Assembly (NCBI GenBank): GCA_016180285.1
Contig: JACPBO010000009.1
Span: 1-52,146, forward strand
Direction of reading: 5' to 3'
Source: Candidatus Woesearchaeota archaeon
GTDB lineage: Archaea; Nanobdellota; Nanobdellia; Woesearchaeales; JACPBO01
DNA length: 52,146 nt
How positions within the stretch are numbered: the first letter of the stretch is position 1; every line of letters begins with the position of its first letter. Positions 7,364-16,227 of this stretch are shown here, piece after piece. The notes below the pieces were generated by a model that saw only the letters and a list, made by a program, of their open reading frames with translations, did not search any database and had not been told where the DNA came from. A program made the translations under genes and the position numbers.

Positions 7364-8092
7364 TTATTTTGATGCGCCCCATAGAACTTTAAAATAATTC
7401 TTGAACGTATCCGCTGTTCCTTTATTTTCAATCAAAATCCCTGTTTCAGACTCCCACAGCATAAAGGCAACTTTATTATTGTAGAGCCAAATTGATATTG
7501 GGATAACGTATTTTGTGCCAATGAGCCTGGCTTCTGTTAATTTAAGCTTTTTAAGCTCCTTTGCCCTTTTAATTGCTTCTTTATTTTTGCCAAAAATGAT
7601 GTATAGTTTGATGTTTTCTTTTATTCTTCTCTCATGAAATTGAGGAAGGTAAAATGGAAGAACTTCAGTTGCTTTCCCGGCAGATGTCAGGGAATACCAT
7701 ATTTTTGGCTTGCTCTTGATTATGTCTTCCATTATATTTTTCAAGCCTTCTTTGCCTTTATGAACAGTTACATCAGTTATTGCCTTTGACTGCTGCGCTA
7801 TTTCAAATAGCTTTGGCAGAACATTCTCGATGTTTGCTTCTTTTTCCTTGACAATCTCTTTTAATTTTTGCGGGCTTGCAGCAATGAAAAATCTGGATTT
7901 TCCTTCCATTATGAAGCTTACAAGGCCGCGGTCAATAAGCCTCTCTAAGCAATCATAGATGGTTCTTCTGTGCATTCTTGTTCTTTCTGCAATCCTGCCA
8001 ATATGAGCTTTGCTAAGATCCAATAGCGTAATGTAAACAATTGCCTCATTTCTTGTCAGACCCAGGCTTTCCAATGCTTCTGTTTCGACCAT
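7364..8092 (-). CDS. TrmB-family transcriptional regulator
   Basis: A 242-residue protein. The N-terminal winged helix (about 5-75: LGLTRNEAIVYITLL, RIAERTRMHRRTIYDCLERLIDRGLV) is the classic TrmB-type domain. It is followed by a coiled linker (75-110) and a C-terminal domain of about 130 residues with the SLTSAGKATEVLPFYLP segment. Relatives are archaeal regulators of sugar and central-carbon genes whose C-terminal domain binds ligand; here the ligand is unknown. It points toward the tRNA-Ser gene and ends 3 nt after it. Lying next to the dikinase-like cluster it could regulate it, but nothing in the sequence proves that. Confidence 0.85.
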   Translation of the reverse strand: MVETEALESLGLTRNEAIVYITLLDLSKAHIGRIAERTRMHRRTIYDCLERLIDRGLVSFIMEGKSRFFIAASPQKLKEIVKEKEANIENVLPKLFEIAQQSKAITDVTVHKGKEGLKNIMEDIIKSKPKIWYSLTSAGKATEVLPFYLPQFHERRIKENIKLYIIFGKNKEAIKRAKELKKLKLTEARLIGTKYVIPISIWLYNNKVAFMLWESETGILIENKGTADTFKNYFKVLWGASK

Positions 8093-8155
8093 GGTGTTTG
8101 GAGATTATTTCATGTTTTTAAAGCTTTCTATTTGTGGTAAAGAAGTTTACCCATT

Positions 8156-8165
8156 AAATATAAAT
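8156..8165 (+). promoter_or_regulatory. TATA-like box before the 8208 gene
   Basis: AAATATAAAT lies about 45 nt before ATG 8208 and 65 nt after the start of the divergent TrmB-like gene. A GGAG ribosome-binding motif at 8194-8197 then sets the start at 8208, not the far-upstream ATG 8091, which precedes this promoter. Confidence 0.45.
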
Positions 8166-8207
8166 ATTAAGGCATTTTGCAGTAATTATTGTTTAGGAGT
8201 AATTAAA

Positions 8208-8666
8208 ATGGAAAAATTGAAAAGATTAACTGAAAAAATAAGAGAAGTTGACCAACGAGATAAAGAAGAACAAATTAAAAAACAAAGAATGTTGAGCGAA
8301 GCGATAGGTGGTTTGAATGTATTAGACGACATCGCAAAAATACCTCAAATAACAGAATATGCAAAGAGAAGGAACATCTATATTGCTACTGGGGGATTTG
8401 GTAGTTATAACCTTCTGCTTCATTATGGTGAAAAGATTCCTAAGGGAGAACTTCATAATGTTAATACTTATTATGGTTTATCTTTAACGAATGGAACATC
8501 AGATATTGAATTATTAAGCGTGAATGTCGTTCAAAACTTTATTGACGATTGGTTTAATAGCGATTCTACCAGTGCTGAAAGAGGGGTTATAAAACTTTTA
8601 TGTGAAATAAATGAAATTAAAGAAGAGAAAATGCTTGAGAGAATACTAGACGATTTGTTAAAATAA
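8208..8666 (+). CDS. Hypothetical protein with charged N-terminal helix
   Basis: No family recognised. It has 152 residues from ATG 8208, supported by the TAGGAGT Shine-Dalgarno-like motif and by the TATA box lying downstream of the longer in-frame start. The first ~40 residues form a charged, probably coiled-coil helix (KLKRLTEKIREVDQRDKEEQ). A mixed region with ATGGFGSYNLLLHYGE follows, and a C-terminal acidic helix ends in ILDDLLK. Codon use is more A/T-ending than in the core genes. With the next gene it forms a two-gene unit 15 nt apart, probably an accessory insertion. Confidence 0.65.
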   Translation: MEKLKRLTEKIREVDQRDKEEQIKKQRMLSEAIGGLNVLDDIAKIPQITEYAKRRNIYIATGGFGSYNLLLHYGEKIPKGELHNVNTYYGLSLTNGTSDIELLSVNVVQNFIDDWFNSDSTSAERGVIKLLCEINEIKEEKMLERILDDLLK

Positions 8667-8681
8667 AAACAAGAGTTAAAA

Positions 8682-9296
8682 ATGTTAGAAAATAAAATTA
8701 CTAAAATGCAAGAGAAAAAGAAATTAAAGCCAATTCCCGTTGAGATCATTGCCTATAAATGCCCTGTATGCACTGCCCTATTGTATGTTAAAACACCTGA
8801 TAAAGACATTACAACATTCACTCCAGAAGGAGTCATAGAGCATATTCGCAAGAGAATATATCCTGCATTACCTGAGGGGCTTGTATTTGTAAGAGAAAAG
8901 TCGAATTATTTTGAGATCATATTGAATGAAGGGAGAATGATAGAAGGAACATGGAACGGAGAAGGGTGGCCTTTAAGAGACACATGTTATGAAAGGAGTT
9001 TAGCACATTCCTACGGACATAAGGTTGGATTTTATGATGTTGAAAAGAAAAACTTTTTTTCTGATCATAAGATGACTGTTTTTTCAAAAGATATCAGAAA
9101 AAGATTAGGCAAAAATATTAGACTTTTAACAATAGACGAATTTTCAGACTTACAAACAGAATTCTTAAAATTAAAAAAAGACCCGCAAAAATATGCAGAG
9201 TCACCTGGCTTAGCATATTACATCGATTATTTTCTGTCATTGGACAAACTTATAAGGACAACGCCGGAGTTGGAAAAATTAGTGAGTAGACTTTAA
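8682..9296 (+). CDS. Hypothetical protein with a CPVC motif
   Basis: A 204-residue protein of unknown family. A short Lys-rich start is followed by IIAYKCPVCTALLYVKTPDKD (CxxC at about 26-29), which could be half of a zinc site or a redox pair, though no second CxxC is visible. The middle contains GTWNGEGWPLRDTCYE. The C-terminal half (KRLGKNIRLLTIDEF onward) is helical. Start at 8682; a second ATG at 8706 would remove only the first eight residues. It follows the 8208 gene closely and shares its AT-rich codon use, so the pair may have been acquired together. Confidence 0.65.
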   Translation: MLENKITKMQEKKKLKPIPVEIIAYKCPVCTALLYVKTPDKDITTFTPEGVIEHIRKRIYPALPEGLVFVREKSNYFEIILNEGRMIEGTWNGEGWPLRDTCYERSLAHSYGHKVGFYDVEKKNFFSDHKMTVFSKDIRKRLGKNIRLLTIDEFSDLQTEFLKLKKDPQKYAESPGLAYYIDYFLSLDKLIRTTPELEKLVSRL

Positions 9297-9308
9297 ATAT
9301 TGAATAAA

Positions 9309-9851
9309 TTACTTTATCCGCATAATATTATCTTTTTTCCTTTCCTTCAGATCCGGCTTCTCATCTGCATAGCCGAAGACAACTGCGTTGATCATCTTAT
9401 AGCCATCAGGAATGTTCAATTTCTTCAGGATATTCTCACCTTCAATATGCTTCGCCATTCCTATGAAGCAGCTCGCAATCCCAAGAGAATAAGCAGCAAG
9501 CATCATGTTCTGGCTGCATATGCCGCAGTCTGCATAGGCCCATTCATTGCCTTCTTCGCTCAGTACAAATACAAGAAGCGGAGCAGAATAAAAAACAGGG
9601 TCTTCCATTGTCTTCATTCTTTCTTTTATTCTGGTTGAGATATTAAGGAGCTTTTTTGTCATGGCATCTGAAAGCTCTTTGATGAGTTTTTTGTTTGTTA
9701 TGACAATAAAATTCCATGGCTGCCTGTTCATTGCAGAAGGGGCATAGCGGCCTGCCTCGATTATTTCATTTATTATATTTTCGGGGATTTCTTTATTCTT
9801 GTACTTCCTTACAGCCCTTCTTCCTTTGATTGCTTTGATTACACCCTTCAT
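9309..9851 (-). CDS. Nitroreductase-family FMN oxidoreductase
   Basis: The 180 residues match the compact nitroreductase fold. RRAVRKYKNKEIP (11-23) is the N-terminal FMN phosphate-binding signature (RRSxRxF-like). AGRYAPSAMNRQPWNFIVI (about 33-51) is the second FMN contact. DCGICSQNMMLAAYSLGIASCFIG forms the central helix and active-site strand, and FGYADEKP is the usual C-terminal element. These enzymes are dimers using NAD(P)H to reduce nitro-aromatics, quinones or flavins. The substrate here is unknown, and the gene is transcribed alone, convergent with the 8208-9296 pair. Confidence 0.9.
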   Translation of the reverse strand: MKGVIKAIKGRRAVRKYKNKEIPENIINEIIEAGRYAPSAMNRQPWNFIVITNKKLIKELSDAMTKKLLNISTRIKERMKTMEDPVFYSAPLLVFVLSEEGNEWAYADCGICSQNMMLAAYSLGIASCFIGMAKHIEGENILKKLNIPDGYKMINAVVFGYADEKPDLKERKKDNIMRIK

Positions 9852-9956
9852 AATTAAGGAAGAAACATCATTTTATTTAAATTTATCTTTGAATTTGTCA
9901 TACTGCAGAAAAATCCCGTTTTCATAATCAGGTCAAGATCCTGGTTTGCCAAAAGC

Positions 9957-11279
9957 CTACTTAATTATCTCCACAGCCAGCGTCCATTCCAGATGCCTCG
10001 ATGTTCTTCCTGAAGCTGCTCCAAAAGCATAAGTATAAGGGTTCATATCTTCATATTGACCTGCAAGTGTGCCGCCATTGGCATCGAAAACTGCCTTCCT
10101 GTAACTATTTTCGCGGACAAATGGCGATTCTACTGCCATTTTTTTCAGGATATATTCTGCAATGCCGGGGCTGCTGCAAGTCATCTGGGAGATGTCCCCT
10201 GCTTCAAGATGCGGATTATCTTTGACATAAGGATTATCAATATATACTGTAAGGCCGGATGCATCTAATGTCATTTCTATCGGGACTTTGATGCCATAAC
10301 TGGCGCTGAAAGAATCTGAATTGCATTCAGTAGTGCTGTATTCGCAAAAATCATAGGAAGTTGCAGCGCTGCCGGATGCTTTCATAGGCACTTGCAGATG
10401 CCTGACATTGTCTGTAGAAGTGTAGCCGTATTCGTCTGTTATGACGTCATATTCGTTAGAAGTATATGGGGTATTTTGGTTCCACGAACTAGGAGGCTGT
10501 GTCAGCACAATAACTTCATCAATCTCAAATATTATTGAGCCATCCTCCTTTGCAGATCCGCCGCAATAATTGAAGTTAACCACTTCTCCACTATAAGTTT
10601 TGGTTGATTTTAAGACTAATCTGTATTTCAGTGCAGTATTTTTCTTTATGCTCAGCTTAACATCCTTGCAGTCCTCAACACGCGCTGAGTCTATTGCGCA
10701 TACCCTGAATGTTCGCTCTCCTTCCTGTGCCTCTTTTGGTATCTTCCCGCTCAGCTCTCCATTCGGGCTGAGAAAGAGACCAAGCGGCAGTCCAGCAGCA
10801 GAAAAAGTATAAGGAGCGCCAGCACCGCCTGAAACCGAATAGCTGCTTGTGCAGTCCAATGCAGCAGGATTATCGCAGAAACTGAATGCATAATCCATAC
10901 CTATGCCTGCTTCTGGCAGTTTTGTAGGTGAAAACTCAGGAGGCCCTACGCTGACCGGCAGCTTTGCATCAAAAGGGCCATAAGCCTTTCCTGTTGAATC
11001 AACAATAGAGAACTTAAAGGAGAATATTTTCTCAGATACCCCTAAGAGTGTTGGAGCAGTTCCCGTAAGCTTACACCCGTTGAAGTTAAGGCCAGCTGGA
11101 ATCGCTGAATCGGGCGTTGCAGCGCAGATGAACGGCCCTTTGCCTCCAGACGGCGCGGGCATATCATAAGAATAATCCTGACCTGACAGCGCTGCAGGCA
11201 ATGCGCCTGACCCAGATCCGCAGCCAGCAATCAAGATAGCAAAGAAAATTATTGAAGCAAAAAATAGCTCTTTTTTCAT
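9957..11279 (-). CDS. Ig-like (cadherin/He_PIG type) lipoprotein
   Basis: A signal peptide with lipobox IAGC places the acylated Cys at residue 20, so the protein should be anchored outside the membrane. Two repeats follow with the putative-Ig signature (PAGLNFNGCKLTGTAP near 62-77 and GLPLGLFLSPNGELSGKIP near 160-180), as in He_PIG-type domains. The last ~220 residues form a distinct beta-rich region with Tyr/Thr/Ser-rich segments and several cysteines that could form disulfides. No enzyme motif is visible. It is divergent from the transglutaminase-like exoprotein gene, which suggests a shared cell-surface context. Function unknown. Confidence 0.75.
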   Translation of the reverse strand: MKKELFFASIIFFAILIAGCGSGSGALPAALSGQDYSYDMPAPSGGKGPFICAATPDSAIPAGLNFNGCKLTGTAPTLLGVSEKIFSFKFSIVDSTGKAYGPFDAKLPVSVGPPEFSPTKLPEAGIGMDYAFSFCDNPAALDCTSSYSVSGGAGAPYTFSAAGLPLGLFLSPNGELSGKIPKEAQEGERTFRVCAIDSARVEDCKDVKLSIKKNTALKYRLVLKSTKTYSGEVVNFNYCGGSAKEDGSIIFEIDEVIVLTQPPSSWNQNTPYTSNEYDVITDEYGYTSTDNVRHLQVPMKASGSAATSYDFCEYSTTECNSDSFSASYGIKVPIEMTLDASGLTVYIDNPYVKDNPHLEAGDISQMTCSSPGIAEYILKKMAVESPFVRENSYRKAVFDANGGTLAGQYEDMNPYTYAFGAASGRTSRHLEWTLAVEIIK

Positions 11280-11367
11280 GATTTCACCATTATTGGATTC
11301 AGCAAGTTTAAATATCTTTCTTCGTTTATGTCATGGTGCAAGAGGTTGCTTCAACATTTTCAAAAAC

Positions 11368-11377
11368 CTTTAAATAC
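11368..11377 (+). promoter_or_regulatory. TATA-like box for the transglutaminase-like gene
   Basis: CTTTAAATAC lies about 21-30 nt before ATG 11398, implying a leaderless or near-leaderless transcript. Confidence 0.55.
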
Positions 11378-11397
11378 TAAATAAAGACCATTTTCTT

Positions 11398-13383
11398 ATG
11401 AAGAAGACTTCAATTATTTTAACATTTCTATTTTTAATAAATATTCTCTTAGTTTCAGCCTTGTCTGAAGACAGGGCAGTCCAGGAAAGCAGGTATTTAA
11501 CAATAAGCCTTGGCCTGAATTCTGCAGTGAATATAACTCCGACATCTTATTCTTATTATGTAGATCATGTTTCTGTTCTGCTGCCTTTCATGCCGAGAGA
11601 TGATTACAGGCAGAAGACTCTCAGCCTTATAACTGTGCCTGATGCTGCAGAAGAGAATGGCTCTTTGAAATACCTGTGGAAGAATCCTGAAAAAACCAAT
11701 TTGAACTTTGCTTTAAATTCACAGATAGAAACAAGCAGCAGTTATCTTGAAATAAGGAAAAAGGCAGATTTCCCAATAAAAACACTGCCTGAAGATGTCA
11801 TTGTTTACACAAAGCCATCAACAAAGATAGACTCAGGTGATCCTGATATAATAAACATGGCATCAAGCCTTGCAGAAGGTGAAACTGACCTGTACGTTGT
11901 TGCCTATAAGGCTGCATCATGGGTCACAAAAAACATAAAGTATGATTTAAGCACGTTAACTGCAGATGTAAGCCAGAATGCTTCCTGGGTGCTGGAGAAC
12001 AGGGAAGGCGTATGCGATGAATTGTCTGTCTTGCTTATTGCAATGCTCCGCTCATTGGGAATTCCGGCAAGATTTGTTTCTGGCATTTCTTATACAAACT
12101 CGCCATTGTTCAAGGAGAGATGGGGATTTCACGGATGGACTGAAGTTTATTTCCCGGAATATGGGTGGATCCCTTTTGATCCAACATATGGGCAGTACGG
12201 ATATATGGATGCCGGCCATATAAAGCTGAATGCAGCAGCAGATCCTGATGATGTAACAACAAAATACGAGTCAAGCGGCCGCAATATACAGATCGAGGCA
12301 GGCAAATTACATGTTGAGGCTTCAATAATAAACAATAGAGAGAAAAATCCGGATTATACTGCTGTTTCAGCAAAAATGCTTTATGATAAAGTCGGCTATG
12401 GCTCTTACAACCTTGCTGAGGCAGAAGTTGAAAATTTAAGGGATCATTATGTAACAGAAGCTTTTTTCCTTGCCAAGACTTCAAATATCCAGAATATAAC
12501 TGCAAGAGAACAGAAAATACTGCTGAAGCCATACGAGAAAAAGATGCTTTACTGGATGATAAAAGTAGAGGAAGGCCTGCAGCAGGGCAATGTTTACTTT
12601 GAATTTCCAATTCTTGTTTATTCTTCGCAGAATATAAGCGCAGAAACAAAGTTTAATGCATATCCTGATGAGTATGCTTATTCTTATGATGGTGTGAACA
12701 ATATATTGAAACAAAAAACAGAAGAAGAGAAAAAGAGTTACTCAAAGAGCATCACTTTAAACTGTAGCTCTGAAAAAGAAGCTTATCTCGGAACAGCTGA
12801 TGTTAATTGCAGAATAAAGAATACAGGAAATATAATGCTCAATGACCTTAATGTTTGCATTAAAGCTGATTGTAGATCTATAGATTTGGGAATAAGCGAG
12901 GAAAAAGAAGCAATTTTTGAAGTTGTTGTTGATAAAGCTGGAAAAAACATAATTATTGCAGAAGCAAAGAATAGCGATGTTTCAAAAGCAGCTTATTTGG
13001 AGATTATGGGCTTAGATAAGCCTTCTTTATCGATAGATGACTTAGAATATCCTTCGGAGATGAAATTCAATGACGTTGTTAATATTTCATTTTTAATAAA
13101 GAAGAATTCGCTGTCAAATCCAAAAAATACTGCAATCGAGTACTGGAGAAATAAGGATCTGCAAAAATGGCAATTAGGAGAGCTTGCAAATGACCAGAAG
13201 ATTAAAATTAGAATTAAGGGAGCAGAGCTTTCAAAGGAAAATACGATCAAAATAATAATAACTTATGAAGACAAAAATGGCAAAAGCTACAAGGAAGAAA
13301 AAGAGTTCAGGATAAGGCTCGTTGATCTTACATTGTGGCAGAATATAAGGCTGTTTTTCAGGGGATTGTTTGGGTTTAAATAA
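11398..13383 (+). CDS. Secreted transglutaminase-like protease/cross-linking protein
   Basis: A signal peptide (MKKTSIILTFLFLINILLVSA) starts the 661-residue protein. The catalytic core is REGVCDELSVLLIAMLRSLG with Cys206, WGFHGWTEVYFPEYGW with His245, and PFDPTYGQYGY with Asp261: the Cys-His-Asp triad of the transglutaminase/cysteine-protease-like superfamily. In archaea these extracytoplasmic domains are mostly thought to be proteases or peptide-bond remodelling enzymes. After about 440 come two Ig/CARDB-like beta domains; the first holds several cysteines (LNCSSEKEAYLGTADVNC). The protein ends with an amphipathic stretch (LWQNIRLFFRGLFGFK), possibly membrane-associated. Substrate unknown. 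Confidence 0.85.
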   Translation: MKKTSIILTFLFLINILLVSALSEDRAVQESRYLTISLGLNSAVNITPTSYSYYVDHVSVLLPFMPRDDYRQKTLSLITVPDAAEENGSLKYLWKNPEKTNLNFALNSQIETSSSYLEIRKKADFPIKTLPEDVIVYTKPSTKIDSGDPDIINMASSLAEGETDLYVVAYKAASWVTKNIKYDLSTLTADVSQNASWVLENREGVCDELSVLLIAMLRSLGIPARFVSGISYTNSPLFKERWGFHGWTEVYFPEYGWIPFDPTYGQYGYMDAGHIKLNAAADPDDVTTKYESSGRNIQIEAGKLHVEASIINNREKNPDYTAVSAKMLYDKVGYGSYNLAEAEVENLRDHYVTEAFFLAKTSNIQNITAREQKILLKPYEKKMLYWMIKVEEGLQQGNVYFEFPILVYSSQNISAETKFNAYPDEYAYSYDGVNNILKQKTEEEKKSYSKSITLNCSSEKEAYLGTADVNCRIKNTGNIMLNDLNVCIKADCRSIDLGISEEKEAIFEVVVDKAGKNIIIAEAKNSDVSKAAYLEIMGLDKPSLSIDDLEYPSEMKFNDVVNISFLIKKNSLSNPKNTAIEYWRNKDLQKWQLGELANDQKIKIRIKGAELSKENTIKIIITYEDKNGKSYKEEKEFRIRLVDLTLWQNIRLFFRGLFGFK

Positions 13384-13418
13384 TAACATTAATAAACAAA
13401 ACAATAAAACAAGGTAAT

Positions 13419-15302
13419 ATGGCAAAAGAAAAATCAAAAAAACTGCAAAAAGAAAAAACTGAAAATAATGAAATAATTGAAAAACTAATTCCTGATACAT
13501 CTGTGATAATTGAAGGATTAGTTTCTCAGAAATTAAACAAAGGCGAAATAAAGCCTGAGACGATCATAATCCATGAAGCTGTTGTTGCAGAGCTTGAGCA
13601 TCAGGCAAACCAGAACAAGGCAATGGGTTTCTTGGGAATTGAAGAGCTTCAGAAGATAAAGGAATTAACTGGAAAATTGGGCTTCAAGCTTGAGTTTGCA
13701 GGAAAGAAGCCAAGCGCAGCAGAGATAAAATACGCCTCTTTGGGCGAAATAGATGCAATGATACGCGATCTTGCCTATGAAGCTGACGGCACATTGTTCA
13801 CAGCAGACAAGATACAGGCAAGGATTGCTGAAACAAAGAGCATAAAGACAATTTATGTAAAAGTCGAGCAGCTGATCAAAAAATTAAGGCTTGAAAGCTA
13901 TTTTGATGAAACAACAATGTCTGCCCATTTGAGGGAGAATGTGCTGCCTTTTGCTAAAAAGGGAATGCCCGGAAACTGGCAGTTTATGGCAATAGGCGAA
14001 AAACTTTTGACAAGGGATGACATTCAGGATATAAGCAGGGAAATAATAGAGGAAGCAGGAATAAGGAAAGACAGCTTCATTGAGATTGAAAGGCCAGGAA
14101 GCACAATTGTGCAGCTTGGGTTGTTCAGGATAGTTGTTACAAAGCCGCCATTCTCAGACGGGTGGGAGATAACTGCTGTAAAGCCTGTCAAAAAGCTGAA
14201 TCTTGATGATTATAAAATGAGCGACAAGCTGAAGCAGAGGGTTGCTGAGCAGGCAGAGGGCATTTTAATTGCCGGAGCCCCAGGAATGGGAAAATCAACA
14301 TTTGCAATGGCTCTTGCAGAATATTACGCATCCCAGAACAAGATAATAAAAACCGTTGAAGCTCCGCGAGACCTTATTCTGCCGGACAATATAACGCAGT
14401 ATGCGATCTCGCACGGAGATGCCCAGGAAATACATGACATTCTTTTACTGTCGAGGCCTGATTATACAATATTTGATGAGATGAGAAATACAGGAGATTT
14501 TCAATTATTCGCTGATTTAAGATTAGCAGGAGTTGGCATGGCAGGGGTTGTTCATGCTACCAATCCGATAGATGCAATACAGAGATTTGTCGGAAGAATT
14601 GAATTGGGAGTTATTCCGCAGATAATTGACACTGTTATTTTCATTAAAAACGGCTTCATAAACAAAGTTTTAAGCCTGCAGATGGTTGTCAAGGTTCCTT
14701 CAGGGATGACTGAAGCTGACCTGTCAAGGCCTGTTGTTGTTGTGACTGACTTTGAAACCAAAAAGCTGGAATACGAGCTTTACAGCTATGGAGAGGAAAC
14801 TGTTGTTGTTCCTGTCCGCGTCCAGGCAAGATCTGCAACTCATGAGCTTGCTGCAAGGACAATAATGCAGGAATTAAGGAAATACGCAGATGATGTTGAA
14901 GTGGATATTGTCAGTGAGGGCAAGTGCATTGTCAGAGTTCCTGAGAATAATATTGCAAGGATAATCGGCAAGGAAGGAAAGACTATTTCTGAAATTGAGA
15001 AAAGGCTCGGGATCAGCATTGATGTGCAGGAATTGGGGGCTAAAAAAGAAACAAGCAATGCAGCGGAGAACGCAGAGAAGCGCCAACTGCAGTACGATGT
15101 AAGGATAAAAAAGAATATGGTTGTTTTCTACCTTGATATCAGGATGCAGAACAATGATGTGGATGTTTATGTCGGCGATGATTTCTTATTGACTGCAAAA
15201 GTTGGAAAAACAGGGATTATAAAGATAAAGAAAGACAACAAGATAGGGCAGATCATAATAAACGCCATCAATGGCGGGGAGAAAGTCAAACTAGTATCTT
15301 AG
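13419..15302 (+). CDS. PIN domain - ATPase - KH domain protein
   Basis: Three parts are visible. An N-terminal PIN nuclease domain (about 25-150) has acidic residues in LIPDTSVI, ELEHQ, GEIDAMIRD and TADK. A VirB11/PilT-type ATPase domain has Walker A GAPGMGKST (286-294) and the Walker-B-like DYTIFDEMRN near 349-358. A KH RNA-binding domain follows, with NNIARIIGKEGKTISEIEKR near 508-527. This architecture is widespread and conserved in archaea but poorly understood; an RNA-processing or RNP-remodelling role is suggested by the domain set. Length (627) is normal for the family. An AAGGTA motif precedes the ATG. Its 3' end overlaps the convergent gene at 15286 by 17 nt. Confidence 0.93.
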   Translation: MAKEKSKKLQKEKTENNEIIEKLIPDTSVIIEGLVSQKLNKGEIKPETIIIHEAVVAELEHQANQNKAMGFLGIEELQKIKELTGKLGFKLEFAGKKPSAAEIKYASLGEIDAMIRDLAYEADGTLFTADKIQARIAETKSIKTIYVKVEQLIKKLRLESYFDETTMSAHLRENVLPFAKKGMPGNWQFMAIGEKLLTRDDIQDISREIIEEAGIRKDSFIEIERPGSTIVQLGLFRIVVTKPPFSDGWEITAVKPVKKLNLDDYKMSDKLKQRVAEQAEGILIAGAPGMGKSTFAMALAEYYASQNKIIKTVEAPRDLILPDNITQYAISHGDAQEIHDILLLSRPDYTIFDEMRNTGDFQLFADLRLAGVGMAGVVHATNPIDAIQRFVGRIELGVIPQIIDTVIFIKNGFINKVLSLQMVVKVPSGMTEADLSRPVVVVTDFETKKLEYELYSYGEETVVVPVRVQARSATHELAARTIMQELRKYADDVEVDIVSEGKCIVRVPENNIARIIGKEGKTISEIEKRLGISIDVQELGAKKETSNAAENAEKRQLQYDVRIKKNMVVFYLDIRMQNNDVDVYVGDDFLLTAKVGKTGIIKIKKDNKIGQIIINAINGGEKVKLVS

Positions 15303-16146
15303 CTTCTTCGCAAATCGGGCATTCTTTTTCAACAATGTTTTCGAGTTCCTTTTTAAGCCTGTTTTTTTCAGGGTGCTCAGGGTCAATTACCCTGTATATT
15401 CTCCTTCCCCTGTAATCGGTCCAGTATATTTCCGGGTTGTGCTCTTTGCAGACCTTCAATCTGATTTTTTTTAACCTCGGATCTTCTTCATCGACAATTA
15501 AGCTCAGGGATTCAAGTACAGAATGAATTGTGTATTCGCCGTCAGTGCGAAGATCAAGTGACCGCTCAACAGCATTCCTCAACGAAACTCCTTTGTCTAC
15601 ATCAAGTTTAACATTACTGGGCAGAGCATCGCTGATATCTTTCTCTTTGAAGATACAATCTACATCCTTTAAGAAAGTTCCGTAAAGAGCAGCTCTATGA
15701 AGTTGCACAATATTGAATCTGCTTTCATCTGTTAAGTCGAATAAGCCATATTTTTCATGCCCGACATATAGCCAGACCTTTCCTGGCTTTTTTGAAAATT
15801 CATGCCCATTTTTAAAATCTTCAAATTGAATTATTTTGTTAGTCTTGAGCAGCATATCCCTTTCTTCCTGGTTTTTATGAAGATGCCAAAGAAGTTGCCT
15901 AACATATTCAAAAGGAACATTGGCGATGTAGGAATCTCCGTTTGTCCCATTGAAGATGTGGAATTGATAAGGCTGTTTTTTTAAATCGATATGGGGCTCA
16001 AATCGGATAATATCGTCGCTCTTGAATAAGCTTCTTGCTTCCATCACAGTTTGAGCAGGTATCCTAATATGTATCGCAGATTCTCTTCCATTATAACGGG
16101 CTTCTGCTAGCGTGTGTTGTCCCCATTTATTGTAATCAATGCGCAT
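15286..16146 (-). CDS. Hypothetical protein with C-terminal CPIC motif
   Basis: The 286-residue protein is not assigned to a family. The N-terminal half looks beta-rich (YNGRESAIHIRIPAQTV, YQFHIFNGTNGDSYIANVPFEYV). The middle is helical, and KECPICEEAKILV closes the protein with a single CxxC that may be half of a metal site. It is divergent from the Lrp-like regulator at 16228 across about 80 nt, a common arrangement for a regulator and its target. The 3' end overlaps the PIN-ATPase-KH gene. Confidence 0.65.
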   Translation of the reverse strand: MRIDYNKWGQHTLAEARYNGRESAIHIRIPAQTVMEARSLFKSDDIIRFEPHIDLKKQPYQFHIFNGTNGDSYIANVPFEYVRQLLWHLHKNQEERDMLLKTNKIIQFEDFKNGHEFSKKPGKVWLYVGHEKYGLFDLTDESRFNIVQLHRAALYGTFLKDVDCIFKEKDISDALPSNVKLDVDKGVSLRNAVERSLDLRTDGEYTIHSVLESLSLIVDEEDPRLKKIRLKVCKEHNPEIYWTDYRGRRIYRVIDPEHPEKNRLKKELENIVEKECPICEEAKILV

Positions 16147-16227
16147 TTGTGCATATAGCCGATAACAATAACATTTATATATTTGACCTTCTTATTTTGA
16201 TATAAACATAACAAAAAACCAGCTAAA

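Noticed and set aside
8091-8207. An upstream extension of the 8208 gene starting at ATG 8091
   Set aside because: It would precede the TATA-like box at 8156-8165 and overlap the start of the divergent regulator. A GGAG motif supports ATG 8208.
9300-9638. Plus-strand reading frame of 112 codons
   Set aside because: It lies opposite the clearly recognisable nitroreductase and has no family resemblance.
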